From Firmicutes bacterium HGW-Firmicutes-7 (GTDB lineage Bacteria; Bacillota; Clostridia; Lachnospirales; Vallitaleaceae): a stretch of DNA of 64,000 bases. Numbering within the stretch: the stretch's first letter is position 1; each line of letters begins with the position of its first letter. The DNA is taken from the NCBI GenBank assembly GCA_002841375.1, contig PGZO01000011.1, forward strand, positions 47,907 through 111,906, given 5' to 3'. This document shows positions 47,427 to 56,676 of the stretch, in pieces. Both the position numbers and the translations under genes were made by a program. The notes beneath the pieces are model-generated. The model did no database searches. It saw only the letters and a program-made list of their open reading frames with translations, and was not told the origin of the DNA.

Positions 47427-48266
47427 ATGACTTACAAACTTTTTACCGATTCTTCAGCAGATTTATCATCAGAAGTAATCGAAAAATATAAAATAACTGT
47501 CGTACCCTTGTCTGTAAGATTTGATGAGGAAGAATATTTCGATCTAACGCCAAAGGAATTTTATGATAAGCTTGAAGTGTCAGATACCTTACCTATAACA
47601 TCACAAGTATCGCCTGAAAGCTTTATTACTGCATTTAAAGAAGTGTTGGATAAAGGAAATAAAATTATTTGTGTTACAATTGGCGCTAACGCTAGTGGTA
47701 CTTTTCAATCTGCTACTATCGCAAAAGAGTCCTTAGAAACAGAAGACATCATTTTAATAGATTCGAATTCCCTTTGTTTAGGAACAGGGATGATCGCAGT
47801 TAAGATTGGACAGATGCTAGAAAAAGGTGCAGATCTTGAAGCCATTTTGCAAATGGCTCAATATCATACGAATAATAAAATTGAACACTTATTTTGTGTT
47901 GATACGCTTAAGTATCTAAAAAAAGGTGGAAGAATTAAAGCATCTAAAGCTGTTATAGCAGAGGTACTTAATATTAAACCAGTGTTAGTTGTAGATAATG
48001 CAATTACAGTACCCTTTGGAAAAGTAAGAGGGCGAAACAAAGTAATTTCTTATTTTGTTGAACATATAAAAAGTAATTTTGATTATGAAAAAAATAATGT
48101 GGTCATTGTAGGACATTCCCAAGATAGACCTTTTGCGGATAAAATGGTTGAAGCACTTAAAACAGAAGTTGGCTATGAAGGCGAAATTATCGTTAGTGAA
48201 ATAGGCGCAATTATCGGTACGCATGCGGGACCAGGAGTATTAGCAGTTTTCTACGTAAAGAAGTGA
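47427..48266 (+). CDS. DegV family fatty-acid-binding protein
   Basis: About 279 residues. 'KLFTDSSADLSSEVIEKYKI' at the start, 'ITSQVSPESFITAFKEVL', 'GANASGTFQSATIAKE', 'DSNSLCLGTGM' and 'THAGPGVLAVFY' at the end are the DegV signature. Members bind fatty acids (FakB role) and hand them to a kinase, but no fakA is visible here. The ATG at 47427 has 'aggaggg'; the earlier ATG at 47355 has no site. Confidence 0.92.
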   Translation: MTYKLFTDSSADLSSEVIEKYKITVVPLSVRFDEEEYFDLTPKEFYDKLEVSDTLPITSQVSPESFITAFKEVLDKGNKIICVTIGANASGTFQSATIAKESLETEDIILIDSNSLCLGTGMIAVKIGQMLEKGADLEAILQMAQYHTNNKIEHLFCVDTLKYLKKGGRIKASKAVIAEVLNIKPVLVVDNAITVPFGKVRGRNKVISYFVEHIKSNFDYEKNNVVIVGHSQDRPFADKMVEALKTEVGYEGEIIVSEIGAIIGTHAGPGVLAVFYVKK

Positions 48267-48395
48267 TTTTACCGTATGACTTGTTCTTTGTAAAGACATA
48301 ATAAAAACACATTAAAAACATCTGATATTGATATCTTTAGTGTATAGTATGATATGTCGATTATAAAATGTGTAAGAACTAGTAGGAGAACAAAT

Positions 48396-50156
48396 ATGGA
48401 ACGTATTGAAGATGAAAATACTATTAAAAATAGAAGACATGACAATAATAAAGTTCATGAAGAATTGCTTAGTTTTAAGTATTCTCCCTTGAAAATCATG
48501 TTGATTTATGTGTTTTTTGGTGCCAGCTGGATATTGTCTTCAGATGTTGCATTAGGGTTATTGGTAAATGACTATGAACTAAGAAATCACATTAGCATCA
48601 TTAAGGGATGGTTTTATGTTATTGTTACAGCATTATTGATCTATTTTTTGGTTTCAACTTTAATAAGAAGAATTAAAAAGCAAGAAAAAAAGCTGGTTGA
48701 AAGCTATGAGGAATTATCTGCCACTTATATAAAGCTAGAAGAATCTCAAGAAAATCTTCAAGTTCAGTATAAGGTACTAGTTGAATATAAGGAAAAGCTT
48801 TATAAGTTTGCCTATCAAGATCATTTGACAATGCTTCCTAATAGAAGACTATTTAATCATGATTTATCCAAAAAGATTCGAGAGTCTAAAAAAGCGGACG
48901 AATTGGTCTTATTAATAATGGATGTTGATAATTTCAAATATGTTAATGATATCTATGGTCATGAATATGGTGATAAAATTTTGATTAACATTTCTAAAAG
49001 AATTCATTATTTAATTCAGGCACATATGAAGTTATATCGAATCGGTGGAGATGAATTTGCAATCATTATTGAGGGTAAAACGGCGTTGATGGATATAAAG
49101 AAGTTTGCTATGATGTTAATTGATGATATTAAGGAAAATTTATTTATATCATCTAAAACAACAGTTTCTTTGAGTATCGGTATTTCAATCTTTCCAGAAA
49201 CAACAAATGATTTTAATGATTTGGTTAAGTTTGCAGATGTAGCACTATACAAGGCCAAGGATGCAGGAAGGTGTACTTATTCAATTTTCGAAGCTTCATT
49301 AAAACAATATATGGATGAAAAAATATCATTTGAGCAAAAATTAAAAGTTGCATTAGTTAAAGATGAGTTTATATTACATTTCCAGCCTCAAATAGATTTT
49401 AATACAGGGGCAATTAGAGGGTTTGAAGCACTTATTCGGTGGGTAAATGACGAATTGGGTTTTATTCCTCCTAATAGATTTATACCAGTTGCAGAAGAAA
49501 CTAAAATAATAATAGAAATTGGTAGGTGGGTTTTAAGAACTGCAATTGAGTTTGGTTCAAAGCTTAATACGGGACATAAAAAATATATTATCTCAGTGAA
49601 CATTTCAGCAGTACAATGGATGCAAGACGATTTTGTTGAATTAGTAGAAAGCGTCTTAATGGAGTATAAATACCCACAAGAATATCTTGAATTAGAAATT
49701 ACTGAATCAATTTTAATACATTCCTTTGACAAGACCATAATCAAGCTACGTAAGTTAAGAGAAAAAGGTATTAAAGTTGCGCTTGATGATTTTGGCACTG
49801 GATATTCTTCCTTGAATTATTTGAAGGAATTGCCGATCTCTACATTGAAAATTGATAAAACCTTCATAGATGATATCCTTATTGAAGAATCGAAAAATGA
49901 GTATATTTTAAATGCAATCATTACTTTGGGGCATGATTTTGGTCTAGAAGTAATTGCAGAAGGCGTAGAAACACAGGAGCAATTGACTTATTTATTTAAT
50001 AATAAGTGTGATTCTATTCAAGGATATGTTTACTCCAAACCTATAGATGAATTGAAGATTGATGAGTTTATTAATATTTTTGAAGCAGGATATGATCATG
50101 ATACTAAATGTATTACAATGAATAAAAATAAAGTTGAATTGTTAAATTCACAATAA
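48396..50156 (+). CDS. Membrane GGDEF-EAL protein (diguanylate cyclase / c-di-GMP phosphodiesterase)
   Basis: About 586 residues: two N-terminal membrane segments (within about 25-90), a coiled linker, a GGDEF domain with intact 'RIGGDEFAIII' (about residue 216), then an EAL domain with intact 'GFEALIRW', 'ELEITES', 'ALDDFGTGYSSLNYL' and 'EGVETQEQ'. Both activities look possible. No RxxD inhibitory site is seen before GGDEF. It could set the c-di-GMP level read by the riboswitch at 17.7 kb. The start at 48396 follows 'taggag'. Confidence 0.93.
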   Translation: MERIEDENTIKNRRHDNNKVHEELLSFKYSPLKIMLIYVFFGASWILSSDVALGLLVNDYELRNHISIIKGWFYVIVTALLIYFLVSTLIRRIKKQEKKLVESYEELSATYIKLEESQENLQVQYKVLVEYKEKLYKFAYQDHLTMLPNRRLFNHDLSKKIRESKKADELVLLIMDVDNFKYVNDIYGHEYGDKILINISKRIHYLIQAHMKLYRIGGDEFAIIIEGKTALMDIKKFAMMLIDDIKENLFISSKTTVSLSIGISIFPETTNDFNDLVKFADVALYKAKDAGRCTYSIFEASLKQYMDEKISFEQKLKVALVKDEFILHFQPQIDFNTGAIRGFEALIRWVNDELGFIPPNRFIPVAEETKIIIEIGRWVLRTAIEFGSKLNTGHKKYIISVNISAVQWMQDDFVELVESVLMEYKYPQEYLELEITESILIHSFDKTIIKLRKLREKGIKVALDDFGTGYSSLNYLKELPISTLKIDKTFIDDILIEESKNEYILNAIITLGHDFGLEVIAEGVETQEQLTYLFNNKCDSIQGYVYSKPIDELKIDEFINIFEAGYDHDTKCITMNKNKVELLNSQ

Positions 50157-50187
50157 AAAGGCATAGCCTTGTGCTATACCTTTTTAT
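50155..50187. terminator. Bidirectional terminator between the GGDEF-EAL gene and nadE
   Basis: aaaaaggcatagc pairs with gctatacctttt with one mismatch; T-runs on both strands. It serves two convergent genes. Confidence 0.8.
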
Positions 50188-50196
50188 TTGATTAGA

Positions 50197-52131
50197 TTAT
50201 GCATCTATCTTGTCTAAATCTAATAGCCAACCAGCTACACATGCATCACTTGGCATTCTCCAATCACCTCTAGGAGATAAACAAATTGATCCAACCTTTG
50301 GGCCATCAGGTAAGCAGGAGCGCTTAAACTGTTGAGAGAAGAATCTTTTATAAAAGGTTTTTAACCAAGTCAAAATGATTTTTTTCGTATATACGTCAGC
50401 AAATGCTTTTTCTGCTAAAAATAATATTTTTGTTGGAGCATACCCAAAACGCACCATATTGTAAAGAAAGAAGTCATGTAATTCATAGGGTCCAATTACT
50501 TCTTCTGTTTTTTGTTTGATATTACCATCAATATCAGGTGGTAGTAATTCAGGACTAACAGGTGTTGATAATATATCATCTAATGTACTTTTCATGGAAT
50601 CATCGATAGACGTATGGGCTACCCATTCAACTAAATAACGAACTAGCGTTTTAGGGATAGAAGCATTAACACCATACATGGACATATGATCTCCATTATA
50701 AGTTGCCCAACCAAGAGCTAATTCAGATAAATCTCCAGTACCAATAACAATTGCACCTTCTTTGTTGGATAAATCCATAAGTATTTGCGTACGTTCTCTT
50801 GCTTGTACATTTTCAAAAGTAACATCGTGTACTGATGAATCATGACCTATTGCTTCGAAATGTTGAAGGCATGCATCCCCTATTGGAATTTCTTTTGTTG
50901 TTGCGCCCAGCTTATTAATGAGGGATAGGGCATTCGAGTAGGTTCTATCTGTCGTTCCAAAACCAGGCATTGTAACACCAATGATATTTCTTCTATCTAT
51001 ATTAAGCATATCAAAGGCTTTAGCGCATACTAATAATGCTAAAGTAGAGTCTAAACCGCCTGAAACCCCAATAACAACTTTATTACAACCAATGTGACTT
51101 ATGCGTTTTGCTAAAGCAATTGTTTGAATGGAAAAAATCTCTTCACATCGTTCATTTCTTTTTTTCTTGTTTTTGGGAACAAAAGGATGAGGGTCTATTT
51201 GTCGGTTTAAATCAAAGGCCACAATATCCATATGGAACAATATTTCCCTATATTTAATACCCGTTGAATGATCCCTATAGGTTGTCATTTTTATTCGATC
51301 CATGACCAACTTATTTATATCAATATCCGAAATAATATAATTAGATTTAAGCTGGAATCGCTTATTTTCACGTAGCTTGTCGCCGTTTTCGTACATAAGA
51401 CAATGGCCACCATAAACTACATCAGTTGTGGATTCACCAAAACCAGCAGATGCATATATATAACCACACACTAACCTTGCGGATTGGCTTGCAAGTAATT
51501 GTTTTCTATAGTCAATTTTACCAACTAGTTCATTGCTTGCTGAAGGATTGGCTATAAGCGTTGCACCGTTTAATGCTGAAAAAGTACTTGGTGGTATCGG
51601 TGTCCATAAATCTTCGCATATTTCTATTCCTAACTTAAAGTCTAATAGCTCACTATGCGCAAATAGTATATCGGTGCCGATCGGGACAATTTCTTTATCG
51701 ATTACAACTTCATGAACAGATAAATTAGAAGCAGCTGCAAACCATCGGTGTTCGTAAAATTCATTATAATTCGGCATAAAGCTTTTTGGTACTAGGCCAA
51801 TTATTTTGCCTTTACAGATGAAAGCTGCACAATTATATAGACTATTTAACACTTTGAAGGGAAGGCCAACGACTATACTTATGTTTTTATCTTTTGAATA
51901 GTGTTTAATTTTGATTAACGATTCAAGGGCATCTGATATTAATTGTTGTTGAAAAAATAAGTCTCCACAAGTGTACCCAGTAATACATAGCTCAGGAAAG
52001 ACAATTAAAGATGCTTTATCGGTTAAAGCTAAGTCTATTAAATTTGTAATTTCATTTGTATTGAAGGAACAATGGCCAATTTTTATTTCAGGTGTAGCAG
52101 CAGCCACACGTATGAATCCATGATTTATCAT
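50197..52131 (-). CDS. nadE: Glutamine-dependent NAD+ synthetase
   Basis: A 644-residue two-domain enzyme. The N-terminal nitrilase-type glutaminase (about 1-290; catalytic cysteine in 'GIEICEDLWTP') makes ammonia, and the C-terminal PP-loop ATPase domain ('VIGVSGGLDSTLALLV', 'GTGDLSELALGWATYNGDHM') amidates deamido-NAD. The ATG follows 'gggagtga'. It is monocistronic on the minus strand. Confidence 0.95.
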   Translation of the reverse strand: MINHGFIRVAAATPEIKIGHCSFNTNEITNLIDLALTDKASLIVFPELCITGYTCGDLFFQQQLISDALESLIKIKHYSKDKNISIVVGLPFKVLNSLYNCAAFICKGKIIGLVPKSFMPNYNEFYEHRWFAAASNLSVHEVVIDKEIVPIGTDILFAHSELLDFKLGIEICEDLWTPIPPSTFSALNGATLIANPSASNELVGKIDYRKQLLASQSARLVCGYIYASAGFGESTTDVVYGGHCLMYENGDKLRENKRFQLKSNYIISDIDINKLVMDRIKMTTYRDHSTGIKYREILFHMDIVAFDLNRQIDPHPFVPKNKKKRNERCEEIFSIQTIALAKRISHIGCNKVVIGVSGGLDSTLALLVCAKAFDMLNIDRRNIIGVTMPGFGTTDRTYSNALSLINKLGATTKEIPIGDACLQHFEAIGHDSSVHDVTFENVQARERTQILMDLSNKEGAIVIGTGDLSELALGWATYNGDHMSMYGVNASIPKTLVRYLVEWVAHTSIDDSMKSTLDDILSTPVSPELLPPDIDGNIKQKTEEVIGPYELHDFFLYNMVRFGYAPTKILFLAEKAFADVYTKKIILTWLKTFYKRFFSQQFKRSCLPDGPKVGSICLSPRGDWRMPSDACVAGWLLDLDKIDA

Positions 52132-52360
52132 TCTATCACTCCCTAGATGTACATTTTAATTTATTTTAACACACTATAGAAGTACACATCAATGATATAA
52201 CGAACTATTTTACATAAATATATCGATTCATGTTGTAATTCTGAAAATTATTATGTAGAATAAGAAGGGTAATATAGATAAATATCAAGTTGAATATACA
52301 GTGAATAGTACTTTCGAATATTATGAAAATAATTACGGGATATAACGAAGGAGGGTTTTT

Positions 52361-52816
52361 ATGCTTGATAGAAAAATGGGCGTACAAAAACAAATAGCGT
52401 TAGTTGCACATGATAATTGTAAAAAAGACATGATAGCATGGGTGAAAAAAAACAAAGATGTGCTAGCATCACACTTTTTATATGGAACAGGCACGACTGG
52501 AGCAATGATTGCAAAAGAAACAGGATTGCCTGTAAGAACATTTTTAAGCGGTCCATTAGGTGGAGACCAACAAATAAGTTCAAGAATTATTGAAAATGAT
52601 ATTAATTTCTTAGTGTTTTTTTGGGATCCGCTTGAAGCACAACCCCATGATCCGGATGTAAAGGCACTTCTTAGAATTGCAGTTTTATATGATATTCCTG
52701 TTGCAAATAACCAGGCTAGTGCTGATTTTTTATTTTCTTCACCATTAATGAATGAAGAGTATGATAGGTATATAATTGATTACTCAGAGCGCATTAAAAG
52801 AAACATCAATTTATAA
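52361..52816 (+). CDS. mgsA: Methylglyoxal synthase
   Basis: A 151-residue enzyme converting dihydroxyacetone phosphate to methylglyoxal, a bypass used when sugar phosphates build up. 'ALVAHDNCKKDMI', 'LYGTGTTGAMI', the catalytic aspartates in 'SGPLGGDQQI' and 'FFWDPLEAQPHDPDVKAL' are diagnostic. 'gaaggagg' precedes the ATG. Copy 4 of the recurring hairpin motif starts a few bases after its stop. Confidence 0.95.
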   Translation: MLDRKMGVQKQIALVAHDNCKKDMIAWVKKNKDVLASHFLYGTGTTGAMIAKETGLPVRTFLSGPLGGDQQISSRIIENDINFLVFFWDPLEAQPHDPDVKALLRIAVLYDIPVANNQASADFLFSSPLMNEEYDRYIIDYSERIKRNINL

Positions 52817-52819
52817 TTA

Positions 52820-52850
52820 AACCTAGCGAAGGCGGAGGTTTTATATTATT
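52820..52850 (+). repeat. Recurring hairpin motif, copy 4 (after mgsA)
   Basis: Outer stem aacc/ggtt around 'tagcgaaggcgga', then 'ttatattattaac', which resembles the 3' flank of copy 2 (ttgtatcattaac). It lacks the 'ggttac' upstream block seen in copies 1-3, so it is the most divergent member. The ComEA-like gene starts about 70 bp further on. Confidence 0.5.
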
Positions 52851-52921
52851 AACTAAAGCGACCGTTTATACAAAAAGAGAAAAACTGTGTTGCTGTACGA
52901 CGGAAAGGATAAGGGAGAGAG

Positions 52922-53503
52922 ATGCAAGTAAACAAAAGAATCTTATATACTATTTTTATCGTTGTGATTGTTGGGTGTGGCATTATTTACTCTTTTATTT
53001 CCTCCAATTTACAGGAAACGGAAGAATTGATCGTGCCAGCAGAAGAAATATCACAAGATGAACCAGAAGATCAAAATCAAATAGAAAAAGAAATTTACAT
53101 ACAATTGTGTGGAGCCATCGTAAATGAGGGCGTTTATAAAGTGCAATTTGGAACAAGAATTTTTGAAGCTGTTAATATGGCAGGTGGTCTCACCGAAGAT
53201 GCATCGATTGAAGCTGTCAATCAAGCACGTCTAGCTAAAGATGGAGAACAGATTTACTTTCCAACTAAAGATGAAGTTAATAACGGAAGTTTTATCATTC
53301 CTGGTGCGACATCTTTAGTGAATATTAATAGCGCTTCAAAAGAACAGCTTATGACTTTGCCTGGTATAGGTGAATCAAAAGCTTTAAGTATTATTCAGTT
53401 TAGAGAGTCTAATGACGGATTTACAAGTATCGAAGATATTAAAAAGGTGAATGGTATTAAGGATGCAATGTTTAATAAAATAAAAGATTTGATCACGATA
53501 TAG
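52922..53503 (+). CDS. comEA: ComEA-like helix-hairpin-helix DNA-binding protein
   Basis: A 193-residue protein with one N-terminal membrane segment (about 7-26), an SLBB domain (about 58-115, 'IQLCGAIVNEGVYKVQFGTR') and a C-terminal tandem helix-hairpin-helix ('VNINSASKEQLMTLPGIGES'). ComEA binds incoming DNA at the cell surface and delivers it to ComEC, which is encoded four genes downstream. 'gggagaga' precedes the ATG. Confidence 0.92.
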   Translation: MQVNKRILYTIFIVVIVGCGIIYSFISSNLQETEELIVPAEEISQDEPEDQNQIEKEIYIQLCGAIVNEGVYKVQFGTRIFEAVNMAGGLTEDASIEAVNQARLAKDGEQIYFPTKDEVNNGSFIIPGATSLVNINSASKEQLMTLPGIGESKALSIIQFRESNDGFTSIEDIKKVNGIKDAMFNKIKDLITI

Positions 53504-53516
53504 AAGGGGTGAAGGA

Positions 53517-54212
53517 ATGAGCAAGAAAATACTTGTGGTGGATGATGAAAAGTTAATAATTAAGGGAATTACATTTAGCCTAGAACAGGATGGATTTGAA
53601 GTAGATAGTGCACTTGATGGTGAAGAAGCATTGAATTTGGCAAAGGGAAAAGAATATGATTTAATTGTACTAGATGTTATGTTACCAAAGATTGATGGAT
53701 TAAGCGTTTGTCAACAAATCAGGGAGTTCTCGGTGGTTCCAATTATCATGCTTACAGCAAAGGGTGATGATATGGATAAAATATTAGGGTTAGAATATGG
53801 CGCAGATGATTATATGACCAAGCCATTTAATATTCTTGAGTTAAAGGCGAGAATCAAAGCAATATTTAGAAGATCAAAATACGGTGCAACGGAAGGCACA
53901 GAGAATAATCAAGTATTAAGTTCAGGAGATCTTAAGATAAATTGCGAAAGTAGGCGCGTTTATGTAAAAGATGTGGAAGTCGCATTAACAGCGAAGGAAT
54001 TTGATTTACTTGAGCTATTTGTAAATCATTCAAATAAAGTTTACAGTAGAGAAAACTTATTGAACATTGTTTGGGGCTATGATTACCCAGGTGATGTTAG
54101 AACGGTTGATGTTCACGTTAGAAGACTAAGGGAAAAAGTTGAACCAAATCCAAGTGAACCAACCTATATTCATACGAAATGGGGCGTTGGTTATTATTAT
54201 CAACATGTATAA
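53517..54212 (+). CDS. OmpR/PhoB-family response regulator
   Basis: A 231-residue regulator. The receiver domain has the phospho-acceptor aspartate in 'LIVLDVMLPKIDGLSVC' and lysine in 'DDYMTKPFNILELKARI'; the C-terminal winged helix ends 'VDVHVRRLREKVEPN'. It resembles WalR/YycF-type regulators. Its stop overlaps the kinase start by 8 bp, so the pair is coupled. Confidence 0.94.
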   Translation: MSKKILVVDDEKLIIKGITFSLEQDGFEVDSALDGEEALNLAKGKEYDLIVLDVMLPKIDGLSVCQQIREFSVVPIIMLTAKGDDMDKILGLEYGADDYMTKPFNILELKARIKAIFRRSKYGATEGTENNQVLSSGDLKINCESRRVYVKDVEVALTAKEFDLLELFVNHSNKVYSRENLLNIVWGYDYPGDVRTVDVHVRRLREKVEPNPSEPTYIHTKWGVGYYYQHV

Positions 54213-55611
54213 GAAGATTTTTGGAAGTATTAGGTTTAAATCTTTTATTATATTCGTAATTGTAAGTATTGCTCCATTAATCGTGCTTAGCAATATGCTG
54301 ATTTCCTCTTTTCATACTGATTACGAAGATGTTATGAGAAAAAATATGTTTCGAAAAGCCAACACGATTGCAACGAACCTTATTGTAACAGGATATTTTA
54401 ATGAGGATCGTAATGAGGTATATTTAAATACGATTAATGCATTAGTCGATGGAAGAACATTAATCATTGACATTAATGGGATGGTTATATTTGATTCTAA
54501 TGACATTGAAACAGGAAAGCTATATGTTACAGAAGGAATAATTGAAGGTTTAAAAGGCGAAAGCAAGTATTCTTATCTGAAAAAAGAAAATGTAGGTAAG
54601 GTTGTTACACCTATTATGGACACGCAGACAAAAACCGTATTAGGTGTTATTGTTACGACCAACTCCTATGAAAGTATAACCACTTCAATTGCTAGCATGA
54701 AGAATACTGCGCTTCTTATTGTGATGGGATTTGTTATATTGATTATTATTTTAAGTTATTTTACTTCAGGACTGTTAACGAAGCCCTTCAAATTATTTAT
54801 TAAATACATAAAAGGTGTTACCGAAGGTCATATTGATGAAATGCTAATAGTTAGAGGAAACAATGAGATAGAAGAAATATCAATATCCTTTAATCACATG
54901 ATACAGAGATTCTTGGAGGTTGAAGAAAATCGCCAACAGTTTGTAGCTAACGTATCGCATGAGCTTAAGACGCCTTTAAGCTCCATGAAGGTGCTTGCCG
55001 AATCGATACTTTCTAGAGAGGATGTTTCTAAGGAAATTTATCGCGAATTTTTAGAAGATATTAACTCAGAGGTTGACAGAGAAAGTAAAATCATTAATGA
55101 TTTATTAACTTTAGTTACACTTGATAAAAAGGACAATGCACTTAACATTACCAAAGTAAATGTTAATGAATTAGTCGAAGCAACTTTGAAAAGATTGAAA
55201 CCAATTGCAGGAAAGAAAAATATTCAAATGATATTTGAAAGTTACCGATCAATAAGTGCTGAAATTGATGAAACAAAAATTGCACTAGCAATAACGAATT
55301 TAGTAGAAAATGCAATTAAATATAATAAGGATTTTGGGTTGATTACTACTTCGCTTAATGCTGACCATAAGGAGTTTGAACTTATTGTTAAAGATACTGG
55401 AATAGGTATTCCAGAAGACAGTATAGATAAAATTTTCGAAAGATTTTATCGAACGGATAAAACAAGATCAAGAGATACTGGTGGTACGGGACTTGGGTTA
55501 TCAATTGTAAGTAAAACGGTACGAATGCACTATGGGACAATAAAATGTGAAAGCGAAGAAGAAAAGGGAACGAAGTTTATCGTTAAGATACCATTAAAGC
55601 ATATAGTTTAA
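54205..55611 (+). CDS. Sensor histidine kinase
   Basis: About 468 residues. Two membrane segments (about 10-32 and 165-190) flank an extracellular sensor region; then a HAMP domain, HisKA with the phospho-histidine in 'VANVSHELKTPLSSMK', and a HATPase domain ('NLVENAIKYN', 'DTGIGIPEDSIDKIFERFYR', 'GGTGLGLSI'). The ATG at 54205, overlapping the regulator stop, gives a normal N-terminus; the frame from 54139 would run within the regulator gene. Signal unknown. Confidence 0.93.
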   Translation: MYKKIFGSIRFKSFIIFVIVSIAPLIVLSNMLISSFHTDYEDVMRKNMFRKANTIATNLIVTGYFNEDRNEVYLNTINALVDGRTLIIDINGMVIFDSNDIETGKLYVTEGIIEGLKGESKYSYLKKENVGKVVTPIMDTQTKTVLGVIVTTNSYESITTSIASMKNTALLIVMGFVILIIILSYFTSGLLTKPFKLFIKYIKGVTEGHIDEMLIVRGNNEIEEISISFNHMIQRFLEVEENRQQFVANVSHELKTPLSSMKVLAESILSREDVSKEIYREFLEDINSEVDRESKIINDLLTLVTLDKKDNALNITKVNVNELVEATLKRLKPIAGKKNIQMIFESYRSISAEIDETKIALAITNLVENAIKYNKDFGLITTSLNADHKEFELIVKDTGIGIPEDSIDKIFERFYRTDKTRSRDTGGTGLGLSIVSKTVRMHYGTIKCESEEEKGTKFIVKIPLKHIV

Positions 55612-55734
55612 AATTAAATGATTGTTAATAGTATTGAAACATTATTTCTGTATAATGGTAAGTAGGCTTAAAGTGCAAGAATTAATCAACTTATTATGGG
55701 CACGAATTCGAACTAAAGTAAGGGGGTGTTTAGC

Positions 55735-56652
55735 ATGAAAAAGTTAATAGTTGTAATTATTTTATGCTTGATTGTTATAGGCATTGTTGCCAGTCAATCC
55801 AATAAGGACGAAAATGTTGAAAGTTCTTATACAGTATATTTAGCAAATGCCAACATGAATGGCCTTGTGCCAGTTAAGGTATCCTTAGATGATGTAACAG
55901 TTGATACGAAAGTGAGCAATATTTTAGAAATACTTCGAGAAGGCACAAGTGATGCAAAGGCTACAATCCCAAAAAGTGTAGAAGTAATTAGCATTAAAAT
56001 GGAAGAAAAAAAGGCAGTACTAAGTTTTAATGAAAGTTATAAATCAATGAGCTCTATTGAAGAAATTATATGTAGATCATCAGTCGTTAAATCTTTAGCT
56101 GTGTTGCAAGAAATTGATACGGTTGAGTTTTATATTGGCAGTGTCCCTTATCAAAATTCTTTAGGTAAAGTTCTTGGTGCTATGAAGGAAAGTGATGTAG
56201 TTCTAGACTTCATAGAAGATTCTGCAGCACAAAACACTAAAAAAGTTACCTTATATTTCTCAGATGAAGAGGGCATGCACTTGGTTCCTGTTGAATATGA
56301 AGTGAATCTTAATGCAGAGGAACAAATAGAAAAAATTGTTTTAGACTTATTAATTAACGGTCCTGAAGACAATACACTTAGAAGGACTATTCCAGAAGGT
56401 ACGAAAGTGAAAAATGTATATACAAATGAAGGCGTCTGTTATGTAGATTTTAATGAAGAATTTGTTACGAAGCATACAGGTGGTTCAACAGGTGAAACCA
56501 TGACAATCTATTCCATAGTAAACTCTTTGACTGAGCTTAATAATATAAACAAAGTTCAGTTCTTAATAGAAGGCTCTGTAAGAGCAGAATACAAAGGGCA
56601 TATTGACTTCAACGCGTTGTTTCAAACAAACCTAGATTTAATAAAAAAATAG
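55735..56652 (+). CDS. GerM-like protein with two GerMN domains
   Basis: About 305 residues with an N-terminal membrane or signal segment (about 2-22) and two GerMN domains (about 30-150 and 165-290; 'VYLANANMNGLVPVKVSLDD', 'LYFSDEEGMHLVPVEYEVNL'). GerM is needed for sporulation and germination in Bacillus, acting outside the membrane on the forespore surface. The ATG at 55735 has 'aaggggg' 8 bases ahead; the GTG at 55726 is inside the site. The comEC gene follows after 24 bp. Confidence 0.87.
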   Translation: MKKLIVVIILCLIVIGIVASQSNKDENVESSYTVYLANANMNGLVPVKVSLDDVTVDTKVSNILEILREGTSDAKATIPKSVEVISIKMEEKKAVLSFNESYKSMSSIEEIICRSSVVKSLAVLQEIDTVEFYIGSVPYQNSLGKVLGAMKESDVVLDFIEDSAAQNTKKVTLYFSDEEGMHLVPVEYEVNLNAEEQIEKIVLDLLINGPEDNTLRRTIPEGTKVKNVYTNEGVCYVDFNEEFVTKHTGGSTGETMTIYSIVNSLTELNNINKVQFLIEGSVRAEYKGHIDFNALFQTNLDLIKK

Positions 56653-56676
56653 TCTAACTGGGGGAGGGAAGACTAG

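Noticed and set aside
55612..55734. SigA promoter ahead of the GerM-like gene (tataat near 55650)
   Set aside because: No -35 hexamer at 16-18 bases; TTGAAA is only 11 bases from the -10, so it is not supported.
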